Part shown: in pieces, positions 45,173-57,289 of the stretch
How positions within the stretch are numbered: position 1 is the stretch's first letter
How the letters are laid out: each line of letters opens with the position of its first letter
DNA from: Solen grandis
Taxonomy: Eukaryota; Mollusca; Bivalvia; Adapedonta; Solenidae
NCBI GenBank assembly: GCA_021229015.1
Contig: CM037777.1
Span: 64,930,219 to 64,994,218, forward strand
Direction of reading: 5' to 3'
Length of the DNA: 64,000 nucleotides
The notes under the pieces: model-generated
What the model was told of the DNA's origin: nothing
The model's input: the letters and a program-made list of their open reading frames with translations, nothing else
Databases searched by the model: none
Made by a program: the position numbers and the translations under genes

Positions 45173-45645
45173 CTGCAAATGATCATAAGATATTCAAGTG
45201 CCAGAAAGATTGTAGAACAACACAATGTTTAATAAAGATATACCATCTGCCTTACCCATCCTCTGGGCTGCATTAAAACTAAGGATTTCACTACATATGA
45301 CTTAACCAATACACAACACTAACACTTTAAAACAACAGCAGGGATTGAAAGAAACACGATTATTGAGTAGAAATCAAAAAACAAAATATAACGTTTAATA
45401 AAGATTGGTAAAAAAATTAAAAGATATAATGTAAGAAATATGAAATTAAAACAAAATCTCAAATAACATTTACAGGTAGTATTTCTCAATCAAAAATTGA
45501 TTTGACCATAAAAAAATCCACTACACATTTACGTGATTCTATGATACATGTACTAGATAATGATCAATTATGGCTGGACTGGTTTTGATTATTCATACAC
45601 TACCTGCCTATATCACAGGCATAAGACACCTAGACACAGTCTGTG

Positions 45646-46996
45646 CTAGGATGGTTCTGCTCCCTTTCTACTCCTGAATGAGGTCAGCATGTTTGACACA
45701 CTGGCAACTCCAGCCTTGACACCGGACTGGACTCCCTGGACCCCGGTCTTGAGACCAGAGCTCATGGTTTGAACCCCAGACTTCATCCCTGTCTGGACCG
45801 TCTGAAGGACCGGCTTTACTGAGCTCCCGACTTTCTGCATACTCTGTTTGACCTCAGTCTGGACTGTGACCAGGTTAAGTTTCTTGTTTTCAGCTGTCGG
45901 GGTTAGATCCTCTTCACCAGACTGTGTCACCACCAAAATCAGGGTAGAGGTAAAGAGTGCACAACATCATACAAGGTGTCACAAAGCAAAATAAAATGTG
46001 CGTGAAGAATTATGAGAATTGTGAGATGAAAATTAACAGAACCCTTTACCTCATGAATATTCCAATCTAAATTTTGACCGGATTAATATTTATTTACTTA
46101 ACATTAAATGTTTTCAGAGTTTTTCTTTGCAGACTGTTTAGAACCTAAGTTATAACATTTCATGAGCAAACAGCGGAGATCCTGATCAGAGAGCTCCAGG
46201 AAGGAACTGTCTGATCTTGGTCTGCTCTGTTTGCGAAGAAATCCAAACATGTCTACGTGAGCTAAAGAGTTAAGATTTATATATTTAAATAAAGAAATGA
46301 TTCTGGACTTATTAAATAAGCATATAAGGAAAAGAAATACAACATATATGCACAATCATGCCTTAAGATTGAGCTGCCATGATTACACAATGAACTTGAG
46401 AAGTGAAATTATATTGCAAACAAAGTGTGACAAAATCTCAACTGATCTTTTGATATCTTTTCACAAATTAAATATAATCAATTTTTAAGTTTTTCCTTTT
46501 TTTCATTTATTTCCTACACAGAATATAATCCAATATCCCATAATTAATATCAGTTGGGCTGGACTAATGCACTTTTTTCATGTTTAAATATTTCTACCAC
46601 ATAAGATTTCTTACCAATATGAGTCATGCTCCCAGACTCCATGTATATATTGCTGTAAGAGCATATTGGGACACTGGATATTCATAATACCCAAGTACAG
46701 TCAAAAAAGAAATGAAGGAAGGAACCACTTTCAACAAATCACTGCACAACATTCAAACACTATACCAGCATAAAATCTTTTACAAGAGAACTAACTTCCA
46801 GAAAGGCTTCCACTATTTCTTTTCTTTATCCCTTTCTTTATGTTTGATAATTCATTAATACCTCTCAACTAGAACACCCCCAAATCTCACCTTCTCTCAA
46901 TGTGAGTGTAGGAGCAGGCAATATGACAGGACATAATAAACATGACAAGTGCTATTCCTATAAAGCCCCACTTCTTTCCAACAGTGGTATAATCAT
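45646..46996 (-). CDS. Host single-pass membrane protein, 3' five exons (incomplete at 5')
   Basis: Exons on the minus strand: 46,891-46,996 (106 bases), 46,615-46,652 (38), 46,145-46,252 (108), 46,050-46,066 (17) and 45,646-45,921 (276). Every boundary has AG before and GT after (gtgaga, gtaaga, gttcta, gtaaag), and all phases fit across the four joins. The first exon encodes a membrane helix (WGFIGIALVMFIMSCHIA). The next two give NIYMESGSMTHI and FGFLRKQSRPRSDSSFLELS. The 17-base exon encodes DWNIHE with its neighbour base. The last exon is a run of 11-residue amphipathic-type repeats (GVQTMSSGLKT, GVQGVQSGVKA) ending FRSRKGAEPS and a TAG. The repeats could lie on a membrane surface. I do not recognise the protein. 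The 5' exons are not found. Confidence 0.7.
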
Positions 46997-47311
46997 CTAC
47001 AAATATTTTTATTTTGATACAGAACTTCTTCAAACAGCAGTAATATGGCCATATAAGAAGCAATAATTTGAATACCATTTCTATTCTCAACTTAATTACA
47101 ATCATGTTCTTTTTCAATTTATATTCCCTCTGGAGGTCTTCAAAGTATAGTAATTTTACTGTTTGTGTATCTATTTTTTTTCCTTTATTTTCTTCACAGT
47201 CAAAATGAAATGATTCAAATCATACTGACCATTGGCATTGAAATTGGAAACAAAAAAAGCAATATTATTCAAAGAAATTAAAAAGAAAAAAACAGAAAGG
47301 CAAATCATAAA

Positions 47312-48128
47312 CAAGAGGGCCATTGGAATTGCTCACCTGAGAACCAGGTATTGGTGGGTGAAAAAAAAACACATCAATATCATAAGATAATTTGGAAAAT
47401 GGGCTCTGCCCCCTCCCAGCCATTTTTTTAGACAGATTCAAATAATTCTAACTATCAAGGTAGAGAGTGACCCTAGGAACATCTGTGCTGAAAAAACTTT
47501 GAAACTCAATATGCACTTTTGGACACAAAGATTTTTCAAATGTGTACTATATACATATAAGGAAAACAGGCTCTGCCCCCCTGGCCACCATATTTTTTTC
47601 ACCAATCAAAATAATTTTTACAATAATGATAGAGGGTGACCCAAGGAATATCTGTGCAAGGAAATCTTTGAAATCCAGCCAGTTGTTGTATAGTATTTCA
47701 ATCATATAGCGACGTCAAGCTAATTACAGGTGGAGGAAGACCCCAAGTACCGGAGGTACCCGGGTAGAACCACCGACCTACCACAAGCCAGCTGGAAGGC
47801 TTCCTCAGAAATCCAGCCAGTACTATTAGACAAAAAGATCTATATGCATGTAAGGAAAACTGGCTCCAACCTCTGGCGGCCAATGTTTTTCAACCAATAC
47901 AAATATTTTTTTTACAATCTTGGTAGATAGTGACCAAAGGAACATCTGTGCAAAAATATTTTAATATCCAGCCAGTACTTTTAGAGGAGAAGTTTTCACA
48001 TTTTTTTCCCCTTTTAGTTGCGATGGCAACCAGATTTGGCATGGAATTTAATTCTTTGTACAACTTTGGAAGAGGACCACCCAAGGAACATTCCTGTAAA
48101 CTTTTATGAAAATTGGCCCAGTAGATTT
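47312..48128 (-). mobile_element. Dispersed Helentron-like repeat, cut by an assembly gap
   Basis: The + strand begins 'acaagagggccattggaatt' then 'gctcacctgag', the head of the 'gccatggcaacc' family. Units with 'gaaatccagccagt', 'gaccctaggaacatctgtgc' and 'aaggaaaac-ggctc' recur, and 'agttgcgatggcaacc' stands at 48,016. The gap at 48,129 hides the other end. A SINE is inserted at 47,684-47,807. Confidence 0.7.
47684..47807 (-). mobile_element. 5'-truncated SINE insertion with perfect 14-bp target duplication
   Basis: The body and tail of the tRNA-derived SINE (as at 50,119) are present without the tRNA head. The insert is flanked by exact copies of gaaatccagccagt (47,670-47,683 and 47,808-47,821). 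Truncation at the 5' end with a target duplication is the mark of LINE-driven retrotransposition. Confidence 0.9.
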
Positions 48129-48228
48129 NNNNNNNNNNNNNNNNNNNNNNNNNNNNNNNNNNNNNNNNNNNNNNNNNNNNNNNNNNNNNNNNNNNNNNNN
48201 NNNNNNNNNNNNNNNNNNNNNNNNNNNN
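48129..48228. other. Assembly gap, 100 Ns
   Basis: Exactly 100 Ns. It truncates the dispersed repeat to the left; frames across it are not real. Confidence 0.99.
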
Positions 48229-50117
48229 TTAATTGCAAAATATTCCAGAATGAATATAACACTAAACTTAACCAGTTTTGTATACAACATGGATTCGATT
48301 CAGATTTTATTTAGTTGAGGTGGCATTAAAACTGACCTTTCCATTACGAGATGAAAGTAAAATCAAAACTACTGACAACTTTCACCTGCTGGAGTATTAC
48401 AGAATCAATCTCAACAACCTGTCCTTAAACATCAAAACTAAAATTAAAAAAAGAATTTGCCGTTTCAATTCACTTGACTGCTTCATCTCCTTCCACAGAT
48501 CCATTCACTTTTTTGGTGTAAGTTTTAAGCATGATGTATATACTTCCACAGTTTCAAAGTCATTCCATCTATTAAAGGCAGTCGTGAAAGATAATTACCC
48601 CTAAAAATGCGTCAATGTCTCAAAATGGCAATACAGGCAATTTCTATTTTATTGTATTATTATCAGATTTAAGCCAAATTGCTCATTTGTTTTCAAAAGT
48701 CATGCACATTCCCATGAGATGAACTGGTCTTAAACAAGACGCATGTGCCGATAGCCTTGTTAAATATGATAACTTGATTACCAGAAACAATTTCACATGC
48801 AGGACTTTGGAAAAACTGCTGCTTAGATATCGATGATGTTAATAGAGAAAAATGAGATTTTAACGAACACAAAATACACACATGTTCAAGTAATGGTATT
48901 TTTCTTTTGAGTTCTCAAAGGCATAACGCAAGTTGGTCATCAATTTTTGTTTCCTTTTGTTATCTTGTTCGTATACAAGCCTTTTATTTTTCAATTTCAA
49001 GGAAATATTTGTTTCTATTTTTTTATATATATAATGCTACCGCTAGCAACGTGGGTTTATCATGAAATAAGTTTATTAAAAAGACGGAAGTGTTTATAAA
49101 AAAATCAACGGGAACAAAATAAAGTGTCTGTTCCTGATGTATTATGATATCGTTTGCCACATTTTAAGATGGCATACCATAAACAACAATACACACTATG
49201 GAACAGCGCCTTACTCAAACGTCGCTACAAAGTAAAGGCTAAGCCTTTTGGTATTTTCTATAAAAAGAGAGAAGACATGATATCAGGCACGAAAATGATA
49301 TATGCCTCAAGCTTAATGGTTTTTCTCAATGATATCATTTGTACTGAAATGTCAGCGTCTTGTCTCATGCTTTTAAAATCTATAAAGTAGGATTGTATGC
49401 CTGCCTTTGTAGTTTTATGGGTGGGTACATTGTACTGATCTATGCAAAGTCTAGCTAAACTTATGCTGTTGGTTTCATAAACGACATACATATTGAAACA
49501 TACTTTACTTTGATAAATCTCATTCAAGATACGTTTTGTGGACGTTTTTAAGGACGTTTCAGCGGGTTACAGCTGATTTTGATTTTGTGATTTTTTTTGT
49601 TTGAATTTCTGATTTATTTTAAGTAGAATGATAGAAGAAAGCCGAAATTTTAAGATATATGTGTTAAGAATATCAATAAAAGTATATTTGCCAAATTTTA
49701 AAGGTACAAAAAGTCACGTTTTAGTTTTTTATGCAAATTTGGCTTAAATTTCAATAAAAGATCAGTTTAAGTTAAAAAAACAAACCTGGTGAGGTATGTC
49801 TCTTTTACATTTTCAGAAAGCATTTATATCAAAGGACTGACTCTGGAAAAATAAAGGAAATCTGTCCGTTGATTTTTTTTTATTTAGAAAAATATATATA
49901 AAAATTTACAGTTTTGGGATATTTTTTTGTATACACTTTGATCCGGGCACAAATGAGATTTAGTGCCTGTTTTGTATTTTCAATGCATATTTGACAGTAT
50001 TTTTATCAGTAACTTATAGAATACATTATAAGTTACAAATGGTGATAAAAATAATTTAAAAATATCATTTTAATATGCTATTACAGTATTTAGAATCGAA
50101 ATCTTTCTTATTTTTTA
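48229..50117. other. Unassigned A+T-rich DNA
   Basis: Open frames such as 48,278-48,604 and 49,154-49,390 have low-complexity or repeat-like content and no splice signals or motifs I can support. No RNA gene seen. Confidence 0.4.
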
Positions 50118-50118
50118 A

Positions 50119-50370
50119 CGCCTCCGTGGCCGAGAGGGTAAAGTCGCTGACTTTAACACTCACTCAGCCCCTCACCGCGTGGGTTCGAATCCCAGCAGGG
50201 TCATTCGGATTTTCATGTGAGGAAGCCTTCCAGCTGGCTTGCGGTATGTCGGTGGTTCTACCCGGATGCCTCCGTGCATTCGGGGTCTTCCTCCATCTGT
50301 AATTAGCTGGACGTCGCTATATGACTGAAATACTGTCGAAGCGCCGGTAAACTCAAATAGTCAAGTCAAG
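50119..50370 (+). mobile_element. tRNA-derived SINE, full length
   Basis: The head 'cgcctccgtggccgagaggg' contains the A box, and 'gtgggttcgaatcccagc' contains the B box, with a long variable-arm-like stretch as in Leu/Ser tRNAs. Body and tail match 39,623-39,876: 'aggaagccttccagctggct', 'atatgactgaaatactgtcg', ending 'ggtaaactcaaatagtcaag'. This is the best copy in the window. Confidence 0.9.
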
Positions 50371-51454
50371 TTAACGCCATGTTTTTTCGACAAATATTAG
50401 CATAAGCTTAATCAGTCTCTAAAACATTTTTAATTCATATATCTTTTAGTTAAAGTCTAAAGTACTTACATGCAAAATTTTAGAACAATCTTTACCTTTT
50501 CTCTATACTGTTGTTGACATAGCCTTTCTGGAAATCGCTTCGGTACTATATAGCCAGTTTACCATGACCATGGTCCCATTATTTGTCAGCAGCTTACTTT
50601 AAGTACACCAGCTATTGATGATCAATTTCAATTTGGACACAAGTATCTTGGAAAGCCAGTTAACATGCCCGCGTAATCAGGTTAGATAAGCTATCTTTCT
50701 TTTGAAGCTATTTTGTCGCCTTGAGAATCTCCGATACGAAGTAAGTGAATAAGCCATCTATGTAGTGAGGCCAAGAAAAGAATAAACGTGTGCAGACAAA
50801 GTGTCGGGCGATCTCCTATACCAAAGTTGCCGTTATTATCAAGTTGTGTAAAGAAAAAAGTATCTATCGTTTGTCAGATCGCTCGCTCATCTTTTCATTT
50901 CTTTCACGTTGGTATGGAAATGAAGTTTGTGAAGTGATTTAGAATGTACAAAACACACATCGCAGTACGGAATGCAGATCCCACCATACATCCAAACATC
51001 TCGTTTAATGTGTTGAGTAGAATTGAACATTGCTTGTTCAGACACGAAATAATACTTTAGTACTTGATGTTGACAGATCAAACATAACTGTATTAATTCC
51101 GTCTAAAAAGGAAATAATTACATTTAAGATATAATTATTCTATCTCAGTATTTAAGATTTATCCAAACAAGGGAATGCGGGAATTGATTATTTTATTGTG
51201 TGTGGTTGTCCTTGGTAACAGTGAAAGAAGAATGTAATGTAGAGACATATTGACTTTTTTGCATGTTTTACAGTGTGCTTATTTAAAATAGATATACAAC
51301 ATTAAACCAATCATTGTATTACAATAATTTGGCAAGGCTATTACCGGGATTTTCCCAGGAATCGGGACGTCGTGAGGCAACAAAAAATGGTACCTCAAAG
51401 TGAAAACATTTTGAGATAGTTTCGCCTATTTTTAAATGTCCTACATGGGAATAT
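50371..51454. other. Unassigned A+T-rich DNA
   Basis: No gene or repeat structure supported. Confidence 0.4.
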
Positions 51455-51456
51455 GG

Positions 51457-51491
<35 letters not shown>
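51455..51491. repeat. (TA)n microsatellite
   Basis: Uninterrupted alternating a/t run. Confidence 0.97.
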
Positions 51492-51492
<1 letters not shown>

Positions 51493-51724
51493 AGATTGGT
51501 CCTTAATCATTTTCCTTAATTCTATTGTAACATGAAATATAGAAATTTACCCTACGAAATTCATAAAAAAGAGAGGTCAGGAATACCCGCTTGGAACATG
51601 CAAACGTTTTTATATTCCCGATGGGTCATTTTAAAATTTGAAAAATGTATTTGTCCCTGTGGAGGGTAATATGAAAACGTGTTTAAGTTAATTGAGGATT
51701 AGTTGGAAAAGGGGAACTTGGAAA

Positions 51725-51868
51725 CGTTACGCCGATGTCAGGATAATGTGACTGGGTGTGGTATCCATAGGTCTACGGCGTGATACTGTAGTGTGGCAGC
51801 ACTATATCTATCTCAAGTAGACATAGTCTCCAAATGACTGATATACTGTCGCCGGGACGTTAACAAAT
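51725..51868 (+). mobile_element. SINE fragment of a second, related family
   Basis: 'gtgtggcagcactatatcta' and 'ccaaatgactgatatactgt' then 'cgccgggacgttaac' form a body and tail similar to the tail of the tRNA-type SINE (atgactgaaatactgtcg). The head is not recognisable as a tRNA. A shared tail suggests both use the same LINE machinery. Confidence 0.5.
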
Positions 51869-54415
51869 ATTACCAGGATTTTGAAATTCAGAAATTCATA
51901 ATTATATTTTATCCCATAATTTGACTGTTAAGAAGTATTTAACAGCATCAAAGAATTTATGACTGCATCATCCATACATCTGGACTGTGTATACTGTATA
52001 TATATACAAGTATTAGCATTTCAAAAATGCTAAAAATCGCCGTTAGCCAGTTGAACAGGAAGTTACACTGTGGCGTAAAGGGAAATTATATGTCGAAGTA
52101 TTTGCAGTTGAAGGAGATGTTCATATCTGGGAAATGTTATCAAAGTAACTATTAAAAATATTTTTGCTCGATAGTATAATATCGCCGCCCTGGGCCGGCG
52201 ATAATCAGGTCCCTAATCAAACTGACTATTTAAATTACACGATCTTCCAACGGTAAGATCTGAGGATGACGTATTTGAATTGTTCTGCTATGAGACTGGT
52301 TTTCCAATATTAGCTATTAAAGGCCCATTATATATTTCATAATGATCCAATTTACATAAAAAAGAAAATATAAAATAACATTGACATATTGTAGACTAAC
52401 TCAATGGTACATAATGTGGAAATATCTGCTGTTAAATAATAGTTAAACGCAATTAAAATTTTGATCAAATCACGCAATTCAGCATTTTGGATGGAGGTCA
52501 AATATTATCATTGTTTACTTTTTGATTTGGCGAGTATTCCCAAAGACGGTCTGTAACCGGAAATAATAATCACAATCACTGCTACGCCATCAATTTATGT
52601 ACTCATGATTCGTTAACGGAGATATATACGGAAGGTTTATGGAAAACGTCAGTAAATTGACAAAGATATGCGGAATATGAGACTGAGATGTAAACAGCTG
52701 AATGATCAAAGGTGAAATTCTTTCTTATCTGTTCATCATTAAAGAGTATGAATAGATTGCGTTTCGTAACAAATTTGTAGCACTAACTTTTTTCTGCCTA
52801 AAGGATATACACTGTTTTTTGCTTTAATATCTCAGCCAATCAAAGAACGTCTTTCAAGGATATTCGGCAACATGTCAAAAGAAAGACAACGACATAGCGT
52901 TAGACAGTTTGAGAGAAGAAAGGGAAAAAACGCTTTAAGTTATTAACTTAATAAACATTACTAACTTCATAAACAGCTTTCACTTCGCAAAAGCACGCAG
53001 TTTTGGGGTGAATTCTGCGATCTGGATTAGTGACTCGTGTAAGGTAATTCCGTCACAGTCTCTATTTATAGATTGCCTGTGTTTCTGACTGGTTTACTGT
53101 AAACACAACTTTGGGAAACCAGCATATGACGTGTACACAAACAGATACGCTCGGCTAACTGCAAAATGCAATATGTCCGAAATATTGCAAGAAAGATGAT
53201 AAGGGAATCACAAAATAAATGAACTGAAACCTAAGTAATCCGATATATTTAACTGTAAGAGTATTTTGCGATACTCTTTCTTTTTTCAAAAATGGGTTTC
53301 TCGTGCATTGTCAGTCCCAATTAAATAACTTTTCTTGACTCGCCCCCAAGTACAATATTCAATTAGTGTATGCATTGAATAATCATCCGTTTTGGACTCA
53401 ACCGTGTAAAAGACAGACAGTTTTGTTTAAGACTGAGAAAAAAATATCAGTTTTCACTTTAAACATATTTGGCAAAAAATAAATGATGGTATTAGGTTCG
53501 ATTTTTGTGCGGTGGTTTTAACGCGCTTTGGGGTCAGCTCCGAAAATGGATCCCAAAGTGCGCTATGTCACATACTAACGCACTTTGGAGTTTAACCACG
53601 ATCGATAAATGATCGACCGTTACAGATACTTCCATCATTATAATCACTTCCACCTCCACTTTTCATTAGCATCATCGTCACTATAGTGTTTGTCATGATC
53701 AACGTCTTCACTATCAGTATTATACAAGAAGCAATGTGTATTACAGTTGTGTCAGTTATATTGTACGGGCCGCGACATACCAACGTTGAAGTAAATGGTA
53801 CTAGTAGCTTCAATGCTTGGCATGTAATAGGAATTCCACGAAAGGTTTGCTCAGAGTCAGGATAATGGGATTTAGTTTTTACCCCCCCCCCCCCCCAAAA
53901 AAAAAAATAAATAAATAAAACAAATAGTGTTATCCGTCTTCATACTAGCATCATCTTGATTAGATTATTGTAAAGATGAAAAAATGAAAAGGTCACATTC
54001 CAAGTGTGAATTTAGAGGGGGCGGAAACGGCGTACGTCAGTCAATTTGATCGAAATGTCATTTTCAGTTTGTTTTTTACTTAAGTTTTCTCGTATCAGTT
54101 TCATTTTCCCTGGTTTGGCACCTCTCCGCCATTGAAACACGCAGTAGCAGTCAATACAATGAAAATTGTCCGGTCCATCGAAGCGGAAAAGGCTGGATCC
54201 ATTCAATTATATCTGTGTCAGACAGATTTGAGATGTTCATTTTTTTTTCAACAAGTGAGAAAGAAAAGAATATGATTGATTTTGCTTTTGCTTTAAAATA
54301 TATTTTTAGATGTAGCACTAGTAAATTACTTGATTATCATGCGTGCCCATTATAAATCGGATAAATGAGTTTTTAACACATCACTGGTGCCGCCGATTTT
54401 CGTTTTTAGGCAGCA
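51869..54415. other. Unassigned DNA with a few short inverted motifs
   Basis: A hairpin tatcgccg/cggcgata lies at 52,180-52,203, a cluster of 'caaagtgcg' motifs at 53,520-53,595, and a C15/A-run at 53,882 onward. No gene supported. Confidence 0.4.
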
Positions 54416-54418
54416 AAA

Positions 54419-55535
54419 GTGTTTATAAAGTGTATAAATTCAAGCAAAGTATGCATTTTTGAAAAAAGAAAAAGGAGAAAAAAATGTCAGTGGAATACAA
54501 ATGAACAATGTATTGAAGTTGTGGATAAGTTCTGTTACCTGGGTATTAATATGTTTTATATTGGAAATATGTCCTATGCAATTAAATCATTGTCTGAACA
54601 AGCAATGAGAGGGACGTCGGATTTGTTATATATTTTTCAACGTTAAAAAACTTTAAATTTTGATATATCTGTACAGTTATTTGACAGAATGATTACACCT
54701 ATCCTAATTTATTGTTCAGAGATATGGGGAGTATCTGAAATGATGAAAGTTAACGTATACATATATAATAAAGTATTGTAAATTTATTTTAGGCGTAAAA
54801 TCACACTCCCCCAATGTAGCAGTTTTGGGAGAACAAGGAAGATATTTATTATCTACAATATATGTAAAGAACGCGCATTAAACTTTTTTTAATAGAAGGA
54901 AAAATCAAGATTCGCTAATGCTAAAAATACTGAATAGTCAAGCGATAAAAAAAAATAAAAAAAATAAAAAAAATAATAATGGGTCTTTGAAATTCAATCG
55001 CTTTTAGAAAACTTGGAAAAGTTTTGGAAAAATATGGAATAATTCTGACGTAGATACTGACTATGTACCGATGATAAAACAAATTTTGTACAGAAATGGC
55101 ATGTTTTGAAACGTATTTTGAAATAATAAAAAAAATGATTATTAAAGATTTTGAGTAAATTTCATTTATCTAGCCATGAACTAAACATTCTTGCTTGTGT
55201 GTCCAAAATATAGATGTATTAGACTCAAATACCTAAAAAAAAGTACTTTCGATAATTATACGTGAAAACAAAATAATATTAAAAGTTAGTGCTCTGTTTG
55301 AAAGAGAGATTCCGGTTGCGGAAACAATTCATTAATGTATTAAAGGACTAATATTGACATATTGAATGTGGTATAATTTTTTAAAAATGAATATATACAA
55401 ATTATTAATGTTTTACCCATATATTATGCTAACTGCCATGAATTGTACACATATAATCTTGTAATGTATTGATGTATTTGCCAAAGACAGCTGCGCTGCC
55501 AACTTTGAAAATAAACTATTTGAGTTGAGTTGAAT
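54419..55535 (+). pseudogene. LINE reverse-transcriptase C-terminal fragment with 3' end
   Basis: The frame at 54,419-54,646 gives CIEVVDKFCYLGINMFY and then SLSEQAMRGTSDLLYIFQ, typical of the region after the catalytic domain in non-L1 LINEs. A second frame follows with MITPILIYCSEIWGV (about 54,691-54,735), also typical. Coding similarity fades towards 55,330. The element ends with 'gaaaataaactatttgagtt' and a short 'gagtt' repeat (about 55,505-55,535), a normal LINE 3' end with an AATAAA. The 5' part, including the active site, is missing. It is a different LINE type from the one at 10.6 kb. Confidence 0.75.
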
Positions 55536-57211
55536 TAAACCAGTATTTACTTATTGTTTTGTGTGGAACTATTTAATGATTTAGTAATTTCTAGTTATAT
55601 GTTGTAAAAATATTTTAATAACTATGAAACAAAATATTATTCCGATAGAATACCTGTTTTCTCAGTTAAATCAATATACGTGTGTGTTTGTATATATATG
55701 GTATTAAACATGCTATATATATACTCGTATTATTAATACAATATAAAAACCGGTAGTTGCTGGACTTAGCACCCCCCCCCCCAAATTCCTGGATCTGCGC
55801 CTGCATTCCAATGGCTAAAAAAAGATAACTGGGTATTGAAAGAATTAAGTCGTAATCATTTGCTAGAGAGTCCGTCGCAGTCGATGACACCTTAATTGCG
55901 ACATCTTTGACGACCGGAATTTATTTGAAAGGAATCTTATTTCGTCATATAAAATACATTCAAATATAAAAGGACATTCACCTTCTAACTTGTTGCATAT
56001 GTTACTAAGTAAAGGTATATAACCAGCCCATCTTCAACTTCAAACAGTAAATGAAAAGATACTCTCAATTTAGTTTAACTTAATCTAAACTTATTAATAT
56101 TGATAATATTTACGTAAAATATGGCTGAACTCATATTTATGTCTATCAAATTAGCCCTTAATCACTCAATCCCCGTCTAAATCCACGAATAAATAGGTAT
56201 AATTTTAATCTTTGTTTAACAAGAGATAAATTAGTTCTTTAATATGATTATGATACTGATGCTGACGCTGGTGATAGTGATGGGGTAAAAACGTTTTAAA
56301 AAGTGGAATAAAACGATTTTTTGGTGTGTATAGATAAGGCTAGATTCCGTGCTGTCTTTATATTTTAATATATCTATAGCAAATTGGTCAAAGAAAATAA
56401 TATCGAGGTGCTAAATGAGAATCAAATGTCTATTTATTGATGACAAATTAAAAAAGATAGTCCCACCACTACCTCCAATAAATCTCCTTAAATCATCCTA
56501 TAATTAGCAAACCAACTGATGAAAAAGCCGTGGAAACCATTTCACTTCATTCAAATGCATGCTATTTCTTAAACATATGTTTAAAGATCTGACCCTAAAG
56601 TGAGTTGGATTTGCTACTACGTTGTATTCGATTTTTTTAAGCAACAAATTCCAATTCTGACCATATAGTACTTTGGACCCCAAAGTGCGTTCCCACACAG
56701 CACACTTTGGTACATGAATTGTTCCTGTCTTGTAATGCTTTTGTAACATAAAAAACAATACCAGGATGAAAAAGTAACATGGGGTCTCTCTGTTATCATT
56801 ACGACTCCCAATCGTTGTGCCCGTAATACCATATACATAATTCTGCTATCAGGTTTTGAACATTATAGTATATCATTTTCCTGTTTGGAGTATGACATGC
56901 TTATCGTGGTAAACTTAAGGACTATATTATATATCTATGGCATTGAAAACCACGTTAATATTGGCGATATCTAGATATTTCTTAAATACATTTGCATATT
57001 ACGTCATTTGTTTGTTGCCAATAAATACATTTGTATATTATGTCATTTGTTTGTTGCCAATTAAAAAAGAGCTGCTGAAAGTTAAAGATGAGGCTACTGA
57101 ATGCTTGGCTATGTCATTCACGCTATAGACACATCCAATATAAACATCAGTTAGTTCATGAAATATATTTTATATTTCTGACTACATATTTGTTTTACTT
57201 ATTTATTTCAG
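55536..57211. other. Unassigned A+T-rich DNA
   Basis: Contains a C11 run at 55,772-55,782, a 'caaagtgcg' inverted cluster at about 56,668-56,712, and a 40-bp tandem duplication at 56,983-57,059 ('acatttgcatattacgtcat'). No gene supported. Confidence 0.4.
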
Positions 57212-57280
57212 TGACACCTACCTGCCCCATGGATACTGACCATTGGTCCGGATGGTGGTCGTACAACGGGGAATCGTCCG
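57212..57280 (+). CDS. Candidate internal exon, phase 1-1, unidentified gene
   Basis: The sequence has a strong 3' splice site (ttacttatttatttcag), 69 coding bases and a consensus donor (gtaagtaaag). Read with one base carried in, it gives TPTCPMDTDHWSGWWSYNGE, rich in Trp and with one Cys, unlike the surrounding A+T-rich DNA in composition. Sixty-nine bases with equal phase at both ends makes a cassette that can be included or skipped without changing frame. Flanking exons were not found in the window. The Trp-rich, secreted-looking content suggests an extracellular protein, but I do not recognise it. Confidence 0.5.
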
Positions 57281-57289
57281 GTAAGTAAA

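Noticed and set aside
50119..50205. A functional tRNA gene (Leu/Ser-like)
   Set aside because: The tRNA-like head continues into a SINE body that recurs at 39,623 and 58,937.
54012..54206. Minus-strand frame with a possible first exon (ATG and a gt donor)
   Set aside because: Donor and coding content are weak and nothing links it to the host gene at 46 kb.
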